A DNA stretch of 64,000 nucleotides from the NCBI RefSeq assembly GCF_018966525.1, contig NZ_CP076607.1:4526001-4590000 (forward strand), written 5' to 3'. The notes beneath the pieces were generated by a model, which saw only the letters and a list, made by a program, of their open reading frames with translations, was not told the DNA's origin and did no database searches. This DNA is from Paenibacillus sophorae. GTDB lineage: Bacteria; Bacillota; Bacilli; Paenibacillales; Paenibacillaceae. Positions 35,589-44,529 of this stretch are shown piece after piece (positions within the stretch are counted from its first letter, which is position 1; each line of letters opens with the position of its first letter). Made by a program: the position numbers and the translations under genes.

Positions 35589-36839
35589 ATGATGAGTGAA
35601 GTTGAAATCAAAGCGTCCCTAGCAAAAAGTGCGGCGGGGGCACTCGGCAGACTGACTACCGGTCAGAAGAACGAAGCGCTGCTGGTAATGGCAGACGCGC
35701 TGCGGCGGGAAGCTGCCGCGATTATCGAAGCTAACGCCGAGGATCTTGAACGGGGCAGACAAGGCGGTACGCCGCAATCCATGCTGGACCGGCTGTCGCT
35801 GGATACTGCAAGGATCGATGCAATCGCCGAGGGACTTCAGCAAATCGCCGTTCTCCCCGATCCGGTCGGGGATACTCTTGAAACGATGGAGCGCCCCAAC
35901 GGTCTGATCATTGAGAAAATCCGTGTGCCGCTCGGCGTTATCGGCATTATTTATGAAGCCCGCCCGAACGTTACGGTCGATGCCGCCGGTCTATGCTTGA
36001 AGACGGGCAATGCAGTCGTGCTGCGGGGCGGCTCAGCCGCTCTTTCATCCAACCGCAAAATCGTCGAGGTGCTGCACGCGGCTCTTACCGGGACGAACAT
36101 CCCTCCTAACGCGCTTCAGCTTATAGAGGACCCGAACCGCTCGTCCGTTGATGAATTGCTCAAGCTGAACGGTCTCCTTGACGTCATTATCCCGCGCGGC
36201 GGCAGCTCGCTTATTCAGAATGTAGTAAAGAACGCCACGGTTCCCGTCATTGAGACGGGCGCAGGCATTTGCCATACGTATCTGGATGCCAGTGCGGTGC
36301 CGGCAATGGCTGAATCGATCAGCCTGAACGCCAAAGCGCAGCGTCCCTCCGTCTGCAACTCGATGGAGACCCTGCTTGTTCACCGGAGCTTCGCGGCTGA
36401 GCATCTGACGGCGCTCGGAGAAGCCCTCCGCAGTGCCAAGGTGGAGCTTCGAGGATGCTCCCGGACACGGACGCTCATTCCATGGGCGTTCCCGGTCACC
36501 GATGAGAATTATGCGACAGAATATAACGATTATATCCTCAACATTAAAGTTGTAGACGGAATTGATGAAGCGCTGGAACATATCGCCCGGTATGGCACAA
36601 AGCATTCCGAGTGCATCGTGACGGAGGACGAAGAGAACGCCGAACGGTTCCAAGATGAAGTTGACGCTGCCGCAGTCTACCATAACGCGTCTACCCGCTT
36701 CACCGACGGCTTCGAATTCGGATACGGCGCCGAGATCGGCATCAGCACCCAGAAGCTGCATGCCCGCGGACCAATGGGTCTGCCTGCGCTGACTTCTACC
36801 AAATACAAAATTTACGGCAACGGACAAATCCGGAGCTAG
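35589..36839 (+). CDS. proA: Gamma-glutamyl phosphate reductase
   Basis: 416 residues of the aldehyde dehydrogenase superfamily, second step of proline synthesis. Family landmarks are RPNGLIIEKIRVPLGVIGII, YEARPNVTVDAAGLCLKTGN, VIIPRGGSSLIQ, the active-site Cys in QRPSVCNSMETLLVH, and GPMGLPALTSTKYKIYGNGQ. Two consecutive ATG codons offer the start behind AAGGGGGAAAG. 64 bp after proB. Confidence 0.97.
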   Translation: MMSEVEIKASLAKSAAGALGRLTTGQKNEALLVMADALRREAAAIIEANAEDLERGRQGGTPQSMLDRLSLDTARIDAIAEGLQQIAVLPDPVGDTLETMERPNGLIIEKIRVPLGVIGIIYEARPNVTVDAAGLCLKTGNAVVLRGGSAALSSNRKIVEVLHAALTGTNIPPNALQLIEDPNRSSVDELLKLNGLLDVIIPRGGSSLIQNVVKNATVPVIETGAGICHTYLDASAVPAMAESISLNAKAQRPSVCNSMETLLVHRSFAAEHLTALGEALRSAKVELRGCSRTRTLIPWAFPVTDENYATEYNDYILNIKVVDGIDEALEHIARYGTKHSECIVTEDEENAERFQDEVDAAAVYHNASTRFTDGFEFGYGAEIGISTQKLHARGPMGLPALTSTKYKIYGNGQIRS

Positions 36840-36868
36840 CCCTTATCGCCAAGGAGGAACACAAGACT

Positions 36869-37753
36869 ATGTGTCAACAAACCGCTAAGCCTTTAATTAA
36901 TCATAGGGTCGTTTTTCACGGAGCCGGCTCCATGGCAGAAGCGATCGTCCGTGGTCTGATCGCCCGCTCCGTCATCTATGCCGATAATATCGTTATGCTT
37001 AACCGCAGCAGCAGTGAACGTCTGGCCGAACTGCGTTCCCGCTACGGCGTAACCGGAAGCAATGACCCTGAACATAAGAACGAATATATGCGTACATCCC
37101 CGGTTATTGTGCTTGCCATGAAGCCTAAGGATGCGGCTGCGGCGATACGGGACCTCGCACCGCTGCTCAAGGATGGGCAGTTAATCGTTTCCGTCATCGC
37201 AGGCCTGTCCATCCGCACAATTCAGGGACTGCTCGGCAAGAAACAGCCTGTTGTCCGCACTATGCCGAACACCTCTAGCTCAATCGGTCTTGGCGCAACA
37301 GGCATTGCCTTCTCTAAGGAAGTATCCGAGGAACAACGGCGGCTTTCACTTAACATCTTCGAGGCGGTCGGCCTTACGACCGTGATCGATGAAGAGCGCA
37401 TGGAAACGCTGACCGGCATCTCCGGCAGCGGTCCCGCCTACATCTATTACATGATGGAGGCGATGATTGCCGCCGGCATCCGCGGCGGACTGTCCAAGGA
37501 GCAGAGCGCCGAATTGACCGTACAGACGGTGCTCGGCGCTGCCCGCATGGTGCAGCAGACAGGGGAAGAACCTGCCGCCCTCCGTAAAAAGGTGACATCT
37601 CCCGGCGGTTCCACCCAGGCCGCACTGGAAGTGCTCGACAAGGGAGACTTTTTTGAAACGGTTATTGCGGCGGTAAGCCGCTGCGCCGAACGTTCGCGTG
37701 AGATGGGAGCTGCGCTGGAAGCGGAACTCACGTCAAACGAAGAAAAGGAATAG
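36869..37753 (+). CDS. proC: Pyrroline-5-carboxylate reductase
   Basis: 294 residues, start behind AAGGAGG. The N-terminal dinucleotide fold is VVFHGAGSMAEAIVRGL. Core motifs are VVRTMPNTSSSIGLGATG, LTGISGSGPAYIYYMMEAM and SPGGSTQAALEVLD. It makes proline from pyrroline-5-carboxylate, completing the pathway encoded here. The last gene of proBAC, followed by a strong hairpin. Confidence 0.97.
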   Translation: MCQQTAKPLINHRVVFHGAGSMAEAIVRGLIARSVIYADNIVMLNRSSSERLAELRSRYGVTGSNDPEHKNEYMRTSPVIVLAMKPKDAAAAIRDLAPLLKDGQLIVSVIAGLSIRTIQGLLGKKQPVVRTMPNTSSSIGLGATGIAFSKEVSEEQRRLSLNIFEAVGLTTVIDEERMETLTGISGSGPAYIYYMMEAMIAAGIRGGLSKEQSAELTVQTVLGAARMVQQTGEEPAALRKKVTSPGGSTQAALEVLDKGDFFETVIAAVSRCAERSREMGAALEAELTSNEEKE

Positions 37754-37833
37754 TCTGTTAGGCCATTCCTTGGTTGGAATTGTCGACATCTAAAAGTCTG
37801 GCATCTGCCATAATTCAACATTTTCGCCTAGCA

Positions 37834-37880
37834 AATAAGGCCGATCAAGTTTGATTCCTTGATCGGCCTTATTATTATTA
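37834..37880 (+). terminator. Bidirectional terminator between proC and dnaD
   Basis: AATAAGGCCGATCAAG pairs perfectly with CTTGATCGGCCTTATT across an 8-nt loop. T-rich sequence follows on the plus strand, and the minus strand gives CCTTATTTGCTAGG. It serves converging proC and dnaD. Confidence 0.9.
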
Positions 37881-37886
37881 TCCCTG

Positions 37887-38621
37887 CTATCTTCCCCCGC
37901 GAAACCGCTGGGAATACGCCTTGACGTCCTGGGCGTTCTTCACCCGGTTACGGCTCCATTCCAGCAGAATCCTATCAATATAACGAAAATGCACCTTTCC
38001 GGCGAATACGGATTCCTTTAGAGCGAGCAGAATCAGTTCCTCGGGATACCGGTCCTGGTCGAGCCATCCGGAGATCGTCTCGCATTCCATCGGAGAAAGC
38101 GGACGGCCAAACTCCTTCTCGAACACAACGAACAGACTGCGGCTTTCGTCTTCTTCAAACGCATCCCCGGGAAGTATACTGCCTGTTTCCTGTAACATTG
38201 CCCGGCTGGCGCTTCGAACTGAACCTCTATTCTCATCAGCTGGTGGAGAATCATTCTGGGACGCGAGATAAGAACCCAACTTATCGTACATTCCCGAGAA
38301 GTCATAGCGTTCGTAATGGATACCCTGCCGCTCGTCGCTGCCTGCAACAATCTTCAAAAATCCTTCCTTGATCAACTTCTGCAGCTCACTGGCAATTACC
38401 GATCCGCTGCGTCCGGTAACGGTTTGCAGCTCCTCCAGTGAAGGAAAGTCCTTTCCTTCAATCTGACGGAAAGAGAGCAAATGAATGAGCAGCAGCGTCT
38501 CGCTGCCTGTCAAACCCAGCTTTCGGTAAGCTGTAAGAAGTGTATATGGAATGACGGCCATCCCGCTCTGCAGCCCAAAGGATGCGCCTCCGCTCCAACT
38601 GTTTCCTTCCTTGCCGTCCAT
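37887..38621 (-). CDS. dnaD: DnaD-family replication initiation protein
   Basis: 244 residues from MDGKEGNSWSGG, behind GAGGAGGGGC. The N-terminal winged-helix part (VIPYTLLTAYRKLGLTGSET, SLEELQTVTGRSGSVIASEL) and the C-terminal DnaB_2/DDBH2 domain (FEKEFGRPLSPMECETISGW and ILLALKESVFAGKVHFRYID) match DnaD. It helps load the replicative helicase with PriA and DnaB. It lies 16 bp after asnS, the same order as in B. subtilis. Confidence 0.92.
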   Translation of the reverse strand: MDGKEGNSWSGGASFGLQSGMAVIPYTLLTAYRKLGLTGSETLLLIHLLSFRQIEGKDFPSLEELQTVTGRSGSVIASELQKLIKEGFLKIVAGSDERQGIHYERYDFSGMYDKLGSYLASQNDSPPADENRGSVRSASRAMLQETGSILPGDAFEEDESRSLFVVFEKEFGRPLSPMECETISGWLDQDRYPEELILLALKESVFAGKVHFRYIDRILLEWSRNRVKNAQDVKAYSQRFRGGR

Positions 38622-38637
38622 AAGCCCCTCCTCTCTC

Positions 38638-39933
38638 TTAAGGGTAGAGACGGTACAGCATCCGCGGGAACGGAATGGTCTCGCGCACATGATCCAATCC
38701 GCAAATCCAGGCTACAGTCCGTTCCAGACCAAGTCCGAAACCGGAATGAGGAACAGAGCCATACGTCCGAAGATCCATATACCATTTGTACGTATCCAGC
38801 GACAGCTCATGCTCCTTGAAGCGCTCCTCAAGCAGTTTGGGATCGTCGATGCGCTGCGATCCGCCGATAATTTCCCCGTATCCTTCCGGAGCAATCATAT
38901 CCGCACACAGCACGACATCCGGACGATTCGGATCAGGCTTCATGTAGAAAGCCTTAATACCGACCGGATAATGTGTAATGAATACCGGCTTATCATATTC
39001 TTCCGCAATCGCCGTTTCATGCGGCGCGCCAAAGTCCTCTCCCCAAGGGATGTCAAAACCTTTATCATTTAGAAATTTAATCGCATCGTCATATGTGATG
39101 CGCGGGAAAGGAGCCTTAATATTTTCCAGCTTGGAAATATCGCGTCCCACCGCCTCAAGCTCCGTCTTGCAGTTCTTCAGGACGGACTGCACGACATGAC
39201 TGATGAACTCCTCTTGAATGCGCAGGCTTTCTTCATGCTCCGTGAACGCCATCTCCGGCTCGATCATCCAGAACTCGATCAAGTGGCGGCGGGTTTTCGA
39301 TTTCTCGGCACGGAAGGTCGGTCCAAACGAGTATACGCGGCCAAGCGCCATTGCCGCGGCTTCCATATAGAGCTGTCCGCTCTGCGTCAAATAGGCGTCT
39401 TCCTCAAAATACTTGGTGTGGAACAGGTTGGTCGTACCCTCCGCCGATGTCGGGGTCAGGATCGGAGGATCGACGAGGGTAAAGCCGTTAATGTCGAAAT
39501 ACTCCTGAACCGCCCGGATAATTTCCGCCCGGATCACAAGAATCGCCCGCTGCTTCGAGGAGCGGAGCCACAGATGCCGGTGATCCATCAGGAAGTCGAC
39601 GCCATGCTCCTTCGGTGTAATTGGATAATTCTCGGTCAGGTGCAGAATCTCGATTCCGGTCACCGTCATCTCAAATCCCGATTGGCTGCGGGGTTCTTCG
39701 CGGATAATTCCAGTGACGTAAAGAGAGCTTTCCTGGGTCAGACTTTTTGCTGCGTTCCAGACCTCCTCCGGTACTTCCGATTTCACGACGACGCCCTGAA
39801 TATAACCGGTTCCGTCCCGAAGCTGCAGGAACTGAATTTTGCCGCTGGATCGTTTGTTATTTACCCAGCAGCCAATGACGACGCTTTCTCCGACATGATC
39901 TTTCACGCCCAGGATAACCGTTTTGTTAGCCAT
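38638..39933 (-). CDS. asnS: Asparaginyl-tRNA synthetase
   Basis: 431 residues from MANKTVILGVKDH, with GGAGAG nine bases upstream; the frame continues to 39987 without support. The OB-fold anticodon domain is N-terminal (GCWVNNKRSSGKIQFLQLRD). The class II core has motif 2 (YSFGPTFRAEKSKTRRHLIEFW) and motif 3 (GFGLGLERTVAWICGL). Loads tRNA-Asn. Followed closely by dnaD. Confidence 0.97.
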   Translation of the reverse strand: MANKTVILGVKDHVGESVVIGCWVNNKRSSGKIQFLQLRDGTGYIQGVVVKSEVPEEVWNAAKSLTQESSLYVTGIIREEPRSQSGFEMTVTGIEILHLTENYPITPKEHGVDFLMDHRHLWLRSSKQRAILVIRAEIIRAVQEYFDINGFTLVDPPILTPTSAEGTTNLFHTKYFEEDAYLTQSGQLYMEAAAMALGRVYSFGPTFRAEKSKTRRHLIEFWMIEPEMAFTEHEESLRIQEEFISHVVQSVLKNCKTELEAVGRDISKLENIKAPFPRITYDDAIKFLNDKGFDIPWGEDFGAPHETAIAEEYDKPVFITHYPVGIKAFYMKPDPNRPDVVLCADMIAPEGYGEIIGGSQRIDDPKLLEERFKEHELSLDTYKWYMDLRTYGSVPHSGFGLGLERTVAWICGLDHVRETIPFPRMLYRLYP

Positions 39934-39972
39934 GCCATCAATCTCTCCTCTATAGAAGTGCAGTACGGTAAA

Positions 39973-40012
39973 AGGTCCGACAGCCAAAGACCGCTAACGG
40001 GCCTTTGGCTGT
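39973..40012 (-). terminator. Terminator of hbd-ackA
   Basis: ACAGCCAAAG pairs perfectly with CTTTGGCTGT on the minus strand, followed by CGGACCTTTTACC. It lies 33-72 bp past the ackA stop and upstream of asnS. Confidence 0.7.
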
Positions 40013-40044
40013 GGATTCCTCTTGCTATTTACTATTGTAACTCT

Positions 40045-41250
40045 TTACGCTTGTTCTTGCACGATGCGAAGCGTATCGCGGGCGATAACGAGTTCTTCGT
40101 TTGTCGGAACGACAAGCACTTCTACCTTGGAGCCGCTGGCGGAAATGCGGCGAGGATCGCCGGAGCGGACCTTGTTCGCTTCTTTGTCCAGCTCAATTCC
40201 GAGGAAGGTCAGGTTGCTCAGAACCTTCTCGCGAAGCAATGACGCATTCTCGCCTACGCCGGCCGTGAAGACGATGACGTCAACGCCGTCCATCGCTGCC
40301 GCATAGGAACCGATATATTTACGAAGACGGTATTCGTACATTTCAAAGGCCAATGTGGAATTCGGTTCGCCCTTCTCATAGCCGTCAATGATGTCGCGCA
40401 TGTCGCTGCTCGTTCCGGAAATGGCCAGCAGACCGCTATGCTTGTTGAGCATGGAGCTGGCTTCGCCGGAAGTAAGCTCTTCCTTGTTCATGACATAAGG
40501 AACGATCGCCGGGTCGATGTCGCCGCTGCGCGTACCCATCATGAGACCTTCCAGCGGGGTCATTCCCATCGAGGTATCCACCGAAACTCCGCCTTGAACG
40601 GCGGTAACGCTGGCGCCGTTGCCGATATGGCAGGTAATGATTTTGAGGTCTTCCAGCGGACGCCCGAGGTACTCGGCCGCAGCCTTGCTTACAAAATCAT
40701 GGGATGTGCCATGCGCGCCATAGCGGCGGACTTTATACTTGTTGTACAGCACTCTCGGAATAGCGTACATATAAGCTTTTTCCGGCATCGTTTGATGGAA
40801 GGCGGTATCGAATACGACAACCTGAGGAACACCCGGCATATTAACTTCCGAAGCGGTAATCCCCATAACGGCCGCCGGATTATGTAGCGGCGCAAGGTCG
40901 AACAGCCGGCGGATTTCCGATTTGGCCGCCCCGTCTACCAGTGCCGATGCCTTAAAGGTCTCGCCGCCGTGAACGACGCGGTGACCGACGGCATTGATCT
41001 CTTTAATGGAGTCGATGACGCCATGTTCCTTGTCGGTCAGATTGGCCAATACTTTACGTATTGCCGTCGTATGTTCCAGAATTTCGCTTACTTCGGTAAC
41101 TTCCTGTTTGCCTGTCGGCTTGTGCGTCAGGATCGAGGAATCCATACCAATGCGCTCAACCAAGCCTTTGGCCAGCACGGATTCATCTGTCATGTCATAA
41201 AGCTGATATTTCAACGAAGAAGAACCTGCGTTAATTACTAGTACTTTCAT
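40045..41250 (-). CDS. ackA: Acetate kinase
   Basis: 401 residues of the ASKHA fold: MKVLVINAGSSSLKYQLYD at the N-terminus, VVHGGETF, HNPAAVMGI, VVFDTAFHQTMPEKAYMY, the catalytic region RRYGAHGTSHDFVS, and MGMTPLEGLMMGTRSGDIDP. It converts acetyl phosphate plus ADP to acetate plus ATP. Its ATG overlaps the stop of the preceding dehydrogenase gene in ATGA, an unusual pairing that suggests coordinated use of acetyl units. No cre-like element was seen upstream. Confidence 0.97.
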   Translation of the reverse strand: MKVLVINAGSSSLKYQLYDMTDESVLAKGLVERIGMDSSILTHKPTGKQEVTEVSEILEHTTAIRKVLANLTDKEHGVIDSIKEINAVGHRVVHGGETFKASALVDGAAKSEIRRLFDLAPLHNPAAVMGITASEVNMPGVPQVVVFDTAFHQTMPEKAYMYAIPRVLYNKYKVRRYGAHGTSHDFVSKAAAEYLGRPLEDLKIITCHIGNGASVTAVQGGVSVDTSMGMTPLEGLMMGTRSGDIDPAIVPYVMNKEELTSGEASSMLNKHSGLLAISGTSSDMRDIIDGYEKGEPNSTLAFEMYEYRLRKYIGSYAAAMDGVDVIVFTAGVGENASLLREKVLSNLTFLGIELDKEANKVRSGDPRRISASGSKVEVLVVPTNEELVIARDTLRIVQEQA

Positions 41251-42119
41251 ACACGGTCACCATCCTTGTCATACTTGAAGAAGCCTTCGCCCGATTTCAT
41301 GCCTAGTTGTCCCGCGCGCACCATCTTTTTCAGAATGGTCGACGGGCGGTATTTCAGTTCGCCATACTCGCGGAACATGCGCTCCAGAGCGGCAAGTACC
41401 GAATCCAAGCCGAAGCGGTCAGCCATTTCAAGCGGGCCGTACTGGAACTGGTAGCCGATACGCATAGCATCGTCGATATCTTCCGGCGATGCGACGCCTT
41501 CTTGCAGAACATGCATAGCTTCATTAATGAACAGACAAATGAGGCGTGAAGTTACAAATCCCGGGGATTCGTAGATCATTACGCCTTTCTTCTCAACAAC
41601 ATCGTCGACAAAAGCTTTGGTATTCTCAAATGTTGAATCAGACGTCTTAAGGCCGCGTACGATTTCTACGACGTCCACCTTGGCGACTGGATAAATGAAG
41701 TGCATGCCGATAACACGTTCAGGGTACATCGTGGAGCTTGCAAGCTCCGTTAAGCTGAGCGTGGACGTGTTGCTGGCAAGAATAATATTGTTCGGACATA
41801 CCTGGTCGAGCTGATTAAATACTTTCTTCTTCTCTTCCAGATCCTCAATTATGGTTTCGATGACCATATCGCAGGCACTTAGTTCCGCGAAATGTGTCAC
41901 TTTTTGGATGCGGCCGAGGATAAGCTTCTTCTCCGCCTGTGTGATTGCCCATTTCTCCAGTTGTTTATCGAGACTTGTCTCGATCATGCTGTAAGAGTAG
42001 TCCAATTTTTCCGGCGTTTTCTCTACCAGCAGGACGTCCAGACCCTTGGCTGCCAACATTTCGGCAATCCCTTGTCCCATCGTGCCTCCGCCGATGACAC
42101 CGATTTTCTTAAAATTCAT
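41247..42119 (-). CDS. hbd: 3-hydroxybutyryl-CoA dehydrogenase
   Basis: 290 residues. Rossmann fold IGVIGGGTMGQGIAEMLAAKG is N-terminal, with the NAD-binding acidic residue in VLLVEKT. SNTSTLSLTELA, the catalytic His in RVIGMHFIYPVAKVDVVEIV and PGFVTSRLICLFINEAMHVLQ follow. The C-terminal domain ends with SGEGFFKYD. It interconverts acetoacetyl-CoA and 3-hydroxybutyryl-CoA. No thiolase or crotonase is adjacent. Start behind ATGGAGGC. Confidence 0.93.
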   Translation of the reverse strand: MNFKKIGVIGGGTMGQGIAEMLAAKGLDVLLVEKTPEKLDYSYSMIETSLDKQLEKWAITQAEKKLILGRIQKVTHFAELSACDMVIETIIEDLEEKKKVFNQLDQVCPNNIILASNTSTLSLTELASSTMYPERVIGMHFIYPVAKVDVVEIVRGLKTSDSTFENTKAFVDDVVEKKGVMIYESPGFVTSRLICLFINEAMHVLQEGVASPEDIDDAMRIGYQFQYGPLEMADRFGLDSVLAALERMFREYGELKYRPSTILKKMVRAGQLGMKSGEGFFKYDKDGDRV

Positions 42120-42228
42120 AAAAAGCCTCCATCCTTTTAGGTATCTCTACATTTTTGTAGCACCTTTTTTTCTGTCGAAAAAAACAGCATACTCCGACAT
42201 TTAATAATATCTTAGCATGCATTAAAAG

Positions 42229-42264
42229 TAAAAAAAAATAACCGGCATCAATAATTATGCCGGT
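42229..42264 (-). terminator. Terminator overlapping the stop of the FtsH-like gene
   Basis: ACCGGCAT pairs perfectly with ATGCCGGT across an 8-nt loop, followed by TATTTTTTTTTAC on the minus strand. The upstream arm is made by the last codons (PA) and part of the stop codon at 42255-42257. Confidence 0.92.
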
Positions 42265-43757
42265 AAAAGGACACTGTCACGAAATTGACAACGAAATTGT
42301 TCTCCGGAAAGCGCTTCTTCCTTCATCAGGATATCCAGGGAATAATCGAAAACATTTCGTTTATTTTCCAAAAGCGAACGGGTTCGCTCCATCAGTTCGT
42401 CCAAAATTTTACTATTCTCTTTCATCAGTTCTTCCGTTGTTACCATTTCCAGCTTGGCGATTCCAAGGGAAGTAAGACCGGATTTCATCATCATTTCCAC
42501 AATACCGAGGGCCTGATCGAAGTCGCCTCGGGAGCCTGTGCTCCGTCCGCCGTAATACATTTCTTCGGCAGCCGCTCCGCCGAGCGCAATCATAATCTGC
42601 TCCTCAAGATAGTCTTTCGTATACAGATACTGCTCCTGCTGCGGGTTATGCCGCACATAGCCGAGCGCCTGACCGCGCGGAGTGAGGGTTACCTGACTAA
42701 CGCTGCCCGGACGCAGAAGCTCGGCCATAATGGCATGTCCCAGCTCATGAATCGCTACCCGCTTCTTCTCTTCCTGGTTCGTCTCGCGGTCCGTCTTCTC
42801 GCCCATCATGACCTTGTCTATCGCCATTGCCAAATGGCGTTCCTCAACTTGGGTCAAATTATCGCGCATCATATAGATGGCGGCTTCGTTCATCACGCTT
42901 TCGAGCTGGGCTCCGGAGAAGCCGTAAGCTTCCTCCGCAATTTTATCCAAATTGACATCGGGGTGAAGCGGCTTGTTCTTGGCGTGCAGCTCAAGTATCG
43001 ACTTGCGGCCTTTTTTGTCGGGCATATCGACTTGAATATGACGGTCAAAGCGCCCGGGACGCAGAAGTGCCGGATCAAGCATTTCCTTACGATTCGTAGC
43101 GGCGATCAACAGAATGCGCGGAGTTTCCGAGTTATAAATGCCGTCCATCTCGGTAAGCAGCTGGTTCAGGGTCTGATCGTACTCCCGCTGCTGCCCGCCT
43201 TCGCGCTTGCCGCCGATCACGTCGATTTCGTCGATGAAAATAATGGCACTCTCCCGGTTCTCCTTAACGGCACGGGTGCGGGCGTCCTTGAACAAATCGC
43301 GGATGCGTCCGGCGCCGACGCCGACATACATTTCTACAAACTCACTGCCGGAGGCCGCCACGAATACCGAGTTCGTGTAATGGGCCGCAGCCTTCGCCAT
43401 CAGCGTCTTGCCTGTCCCGGGAGGACCGGTAAGAAGAATCCCTTTGAGCGGACGAATCCCGAACTTGCTGATTTCTTCATGCCGGATAAGAAAATCGAGC
43501 GCCTCGCGCAGTTCTTGCTTTGCGCTATCCTGGCCGCCGATTTCTTCAAACGTCAGTTTGGCCGGACCGTTCTTTTTACGCTTCTTCTCCGCACCCGCGT
43601 TAACGGCGATGCCGCCGCGCATATGGGTGATAACCAGCAGGGCGCCGACCATGGCGGCCGCGACGATAACAGGCACGATATTAATACCCAGAAAAGCCAG
43701 AAAAATCAGCAGCACCGGCACAAATCCGATCAATACTTCTTTGCTCCATTTAGGCAT
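42255..43757 (-). CDS. Compact FtsH-like membrane AAA+ metalloprotease
   Basis: 500 residues, shorter than housekeeping FtsH (about 640). Two adjacent hydrophobic segments at about 8-45 lack a sizeable external domain. The AAA+ core follows: Walker A GPPGTGKT (about residue 111), pore-loop EFVEMYVGVGAGR, Walker B IIFIDEIDVIG, and SRH LLRPGRFDRHIQVD. The protease domain has the zinc motif HELGH (about 355) and the later Asp of SRGDFDQALGIVEMM. The active site looks intact. Its start overlaps the upstream small membrane-anchored gene by 8 bp, so the two are probably a functional pair. Probably a second, specialised FtsH-type protease. Confidence 0.85.
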   Translation of the reverse strand: MPKWSKEVLIGFVPVLLIFLAFLGINIVPVIVAAAMVGALLVITHMRGGIAVNAGAEKKRKKNGPAKLTFEEIGGQDSAKQELREALDFLIRHEEISKFGIRPLKGILLTGPPGTGKTLMAKAAAHYTNSVFVAASGSEFVEMYVGVGAGRIRDLFKDARTRAVKENRESAIIFIDEIDVIGGKREGGQQREYDQTLNQLLTEMDGIYNSETPRILLIAATNRKEMLDPALLRPGRFDRHIQVDMPDKKGRKSILELHAKNKPLHPDVNLDKIAEEAYGFSGAQLESVMNEAAIYMMRDNLTQVEERHLAMAIDKVMMGEKTDRETNQEEKKRVAIHELGHAIMAELLRPGSVSQVTLTPRGQALGYVRHNPQQEQYLYTKDYLEEQIMIALGGAAAEEMYYGGRSTGSRGDFDQALGIVEMMMKSGLTSLGIAKLEMVTTEELMKENSKILDELMERTRSLLENKRNVFDYSLDILMKEEALSGEQFRCQFRDSVLLPA

Positions 43758-44283
43758 TGTTCCATACCCCCATCGTTTCAGGCTCGCGCGGCAAAATAAT
43801 AAATTTGCTCTTTTTGCCGTCCGACAAACTCACATACACATTCTTGTCGTCTATTTCCGTTGTAACGGCAACATTCTTATACTGGGCGGACAGCTCTTTC
43901 AGCGTCTCCGGAATAACCGTATATTTGCGGCTCTCCATCGCCTCAGCTACAGAAAACAGCGCTTGATCCCAATAATCGTCCAGCTCCTGGCTCGAATGCT
44001 CCTCCACATCAAGCTTGACGGTCCGGTCTCCGATTATGGACTTGCCTTCAGAGTTTATATATTGAACCAGTTCACGAAGCTTCGTGCCCGGCTGCAAATC
44101 GAGTTTCAAAGTTACTTCATTGCGGTTAATAGAAATATGGGACTGCTTAACACCCTCATAACTGCTAACCATCTGTTCAAGCGGTTCTTGAACGGCAAAC
44201 TCACGGTACAAAAACCACCCGCCGAACAGAAGCGCAGCAGACAGCAGTGCAGTCAACAATACAGGCATTAGACGAAGTTTCAA
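43750..44283 (-). CDS. Membrane-anchored protein coupled to the FtsH-like protease
   Basis: 177 residues from TTG at 44283, behind AGAGGAGGACGTTGT. One N-terminal membrane helix (LMPVLLTALLSAALLFGGWFLY) is followed by an alpha/beta soluble domain outside the membrane (VTLKLDLQPGTKLRELVQYI; KNVAVTTEIDDKNVYVSLSD). No family recognised. The 8-bp overlap with the FtsH-like gene suggests it could be an adaptor, regulator or substrate presenter of the protease; this is inference from context only. Confidence 0.75.
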   Translation of the reverse strand: MKLRLMPVLLTALLSAALLFGGWFLYREFAVQEPLEQMVSSYEGVKQSHISINRNEVTLKLDLQPGTKLRELVQYINSEGKSIIGDRTVKLDVEEHSSQELDDYWDQALFSVAEAMESRKYTVIPETLKELSAQYKNVAVTTEIDDKNVYVSLSDGKKSKFIILPREPETMGVWNNA

Positions 44284-44470
44284 ACAACGTCCTCCTCTCT
44301 AATGATGTCAAACTTTATTGCTTTCCAAGTAGCGTGCCTAGTTCCATCCGAGACCGGCATGTTTTTTGTCATGCCTCGATACAACTAGTAGTATATCATA
44401 GGTGTATATACTAGAACGAATCAAATGTGAATAATATTTAAAATTTTACCTTCTAATTTCTCCCTATCAT

Positions 44471-44514
44471 ATAAAAAAAGAACCAGCCACTCTCTCAAGG
44501 TTGTGGCTGGTTCT
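44471..44514 (-). terminator. Terminator of tseB
   Basis: AGAACCAGCCAC pairs perfectly with GTGGCTGGTTCT across a 12-nt loop, followed by TTTTTTTATATG on the minus strand. The terminator lies about 15 bp past the stop. Bases 44284-44470 hold the upstream region of the protease pair and no gene. Confidence 0.93.
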
Positions 44515-44529
44515 TCGTATTACACCTCG

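Noticed and set aside
42285..43799. Plus-strand 504-codon frame opposite the FtsH-like gene
   Set aside because: It mirrors the real gene with no family motifs and a composition typical of an antisense shadow.
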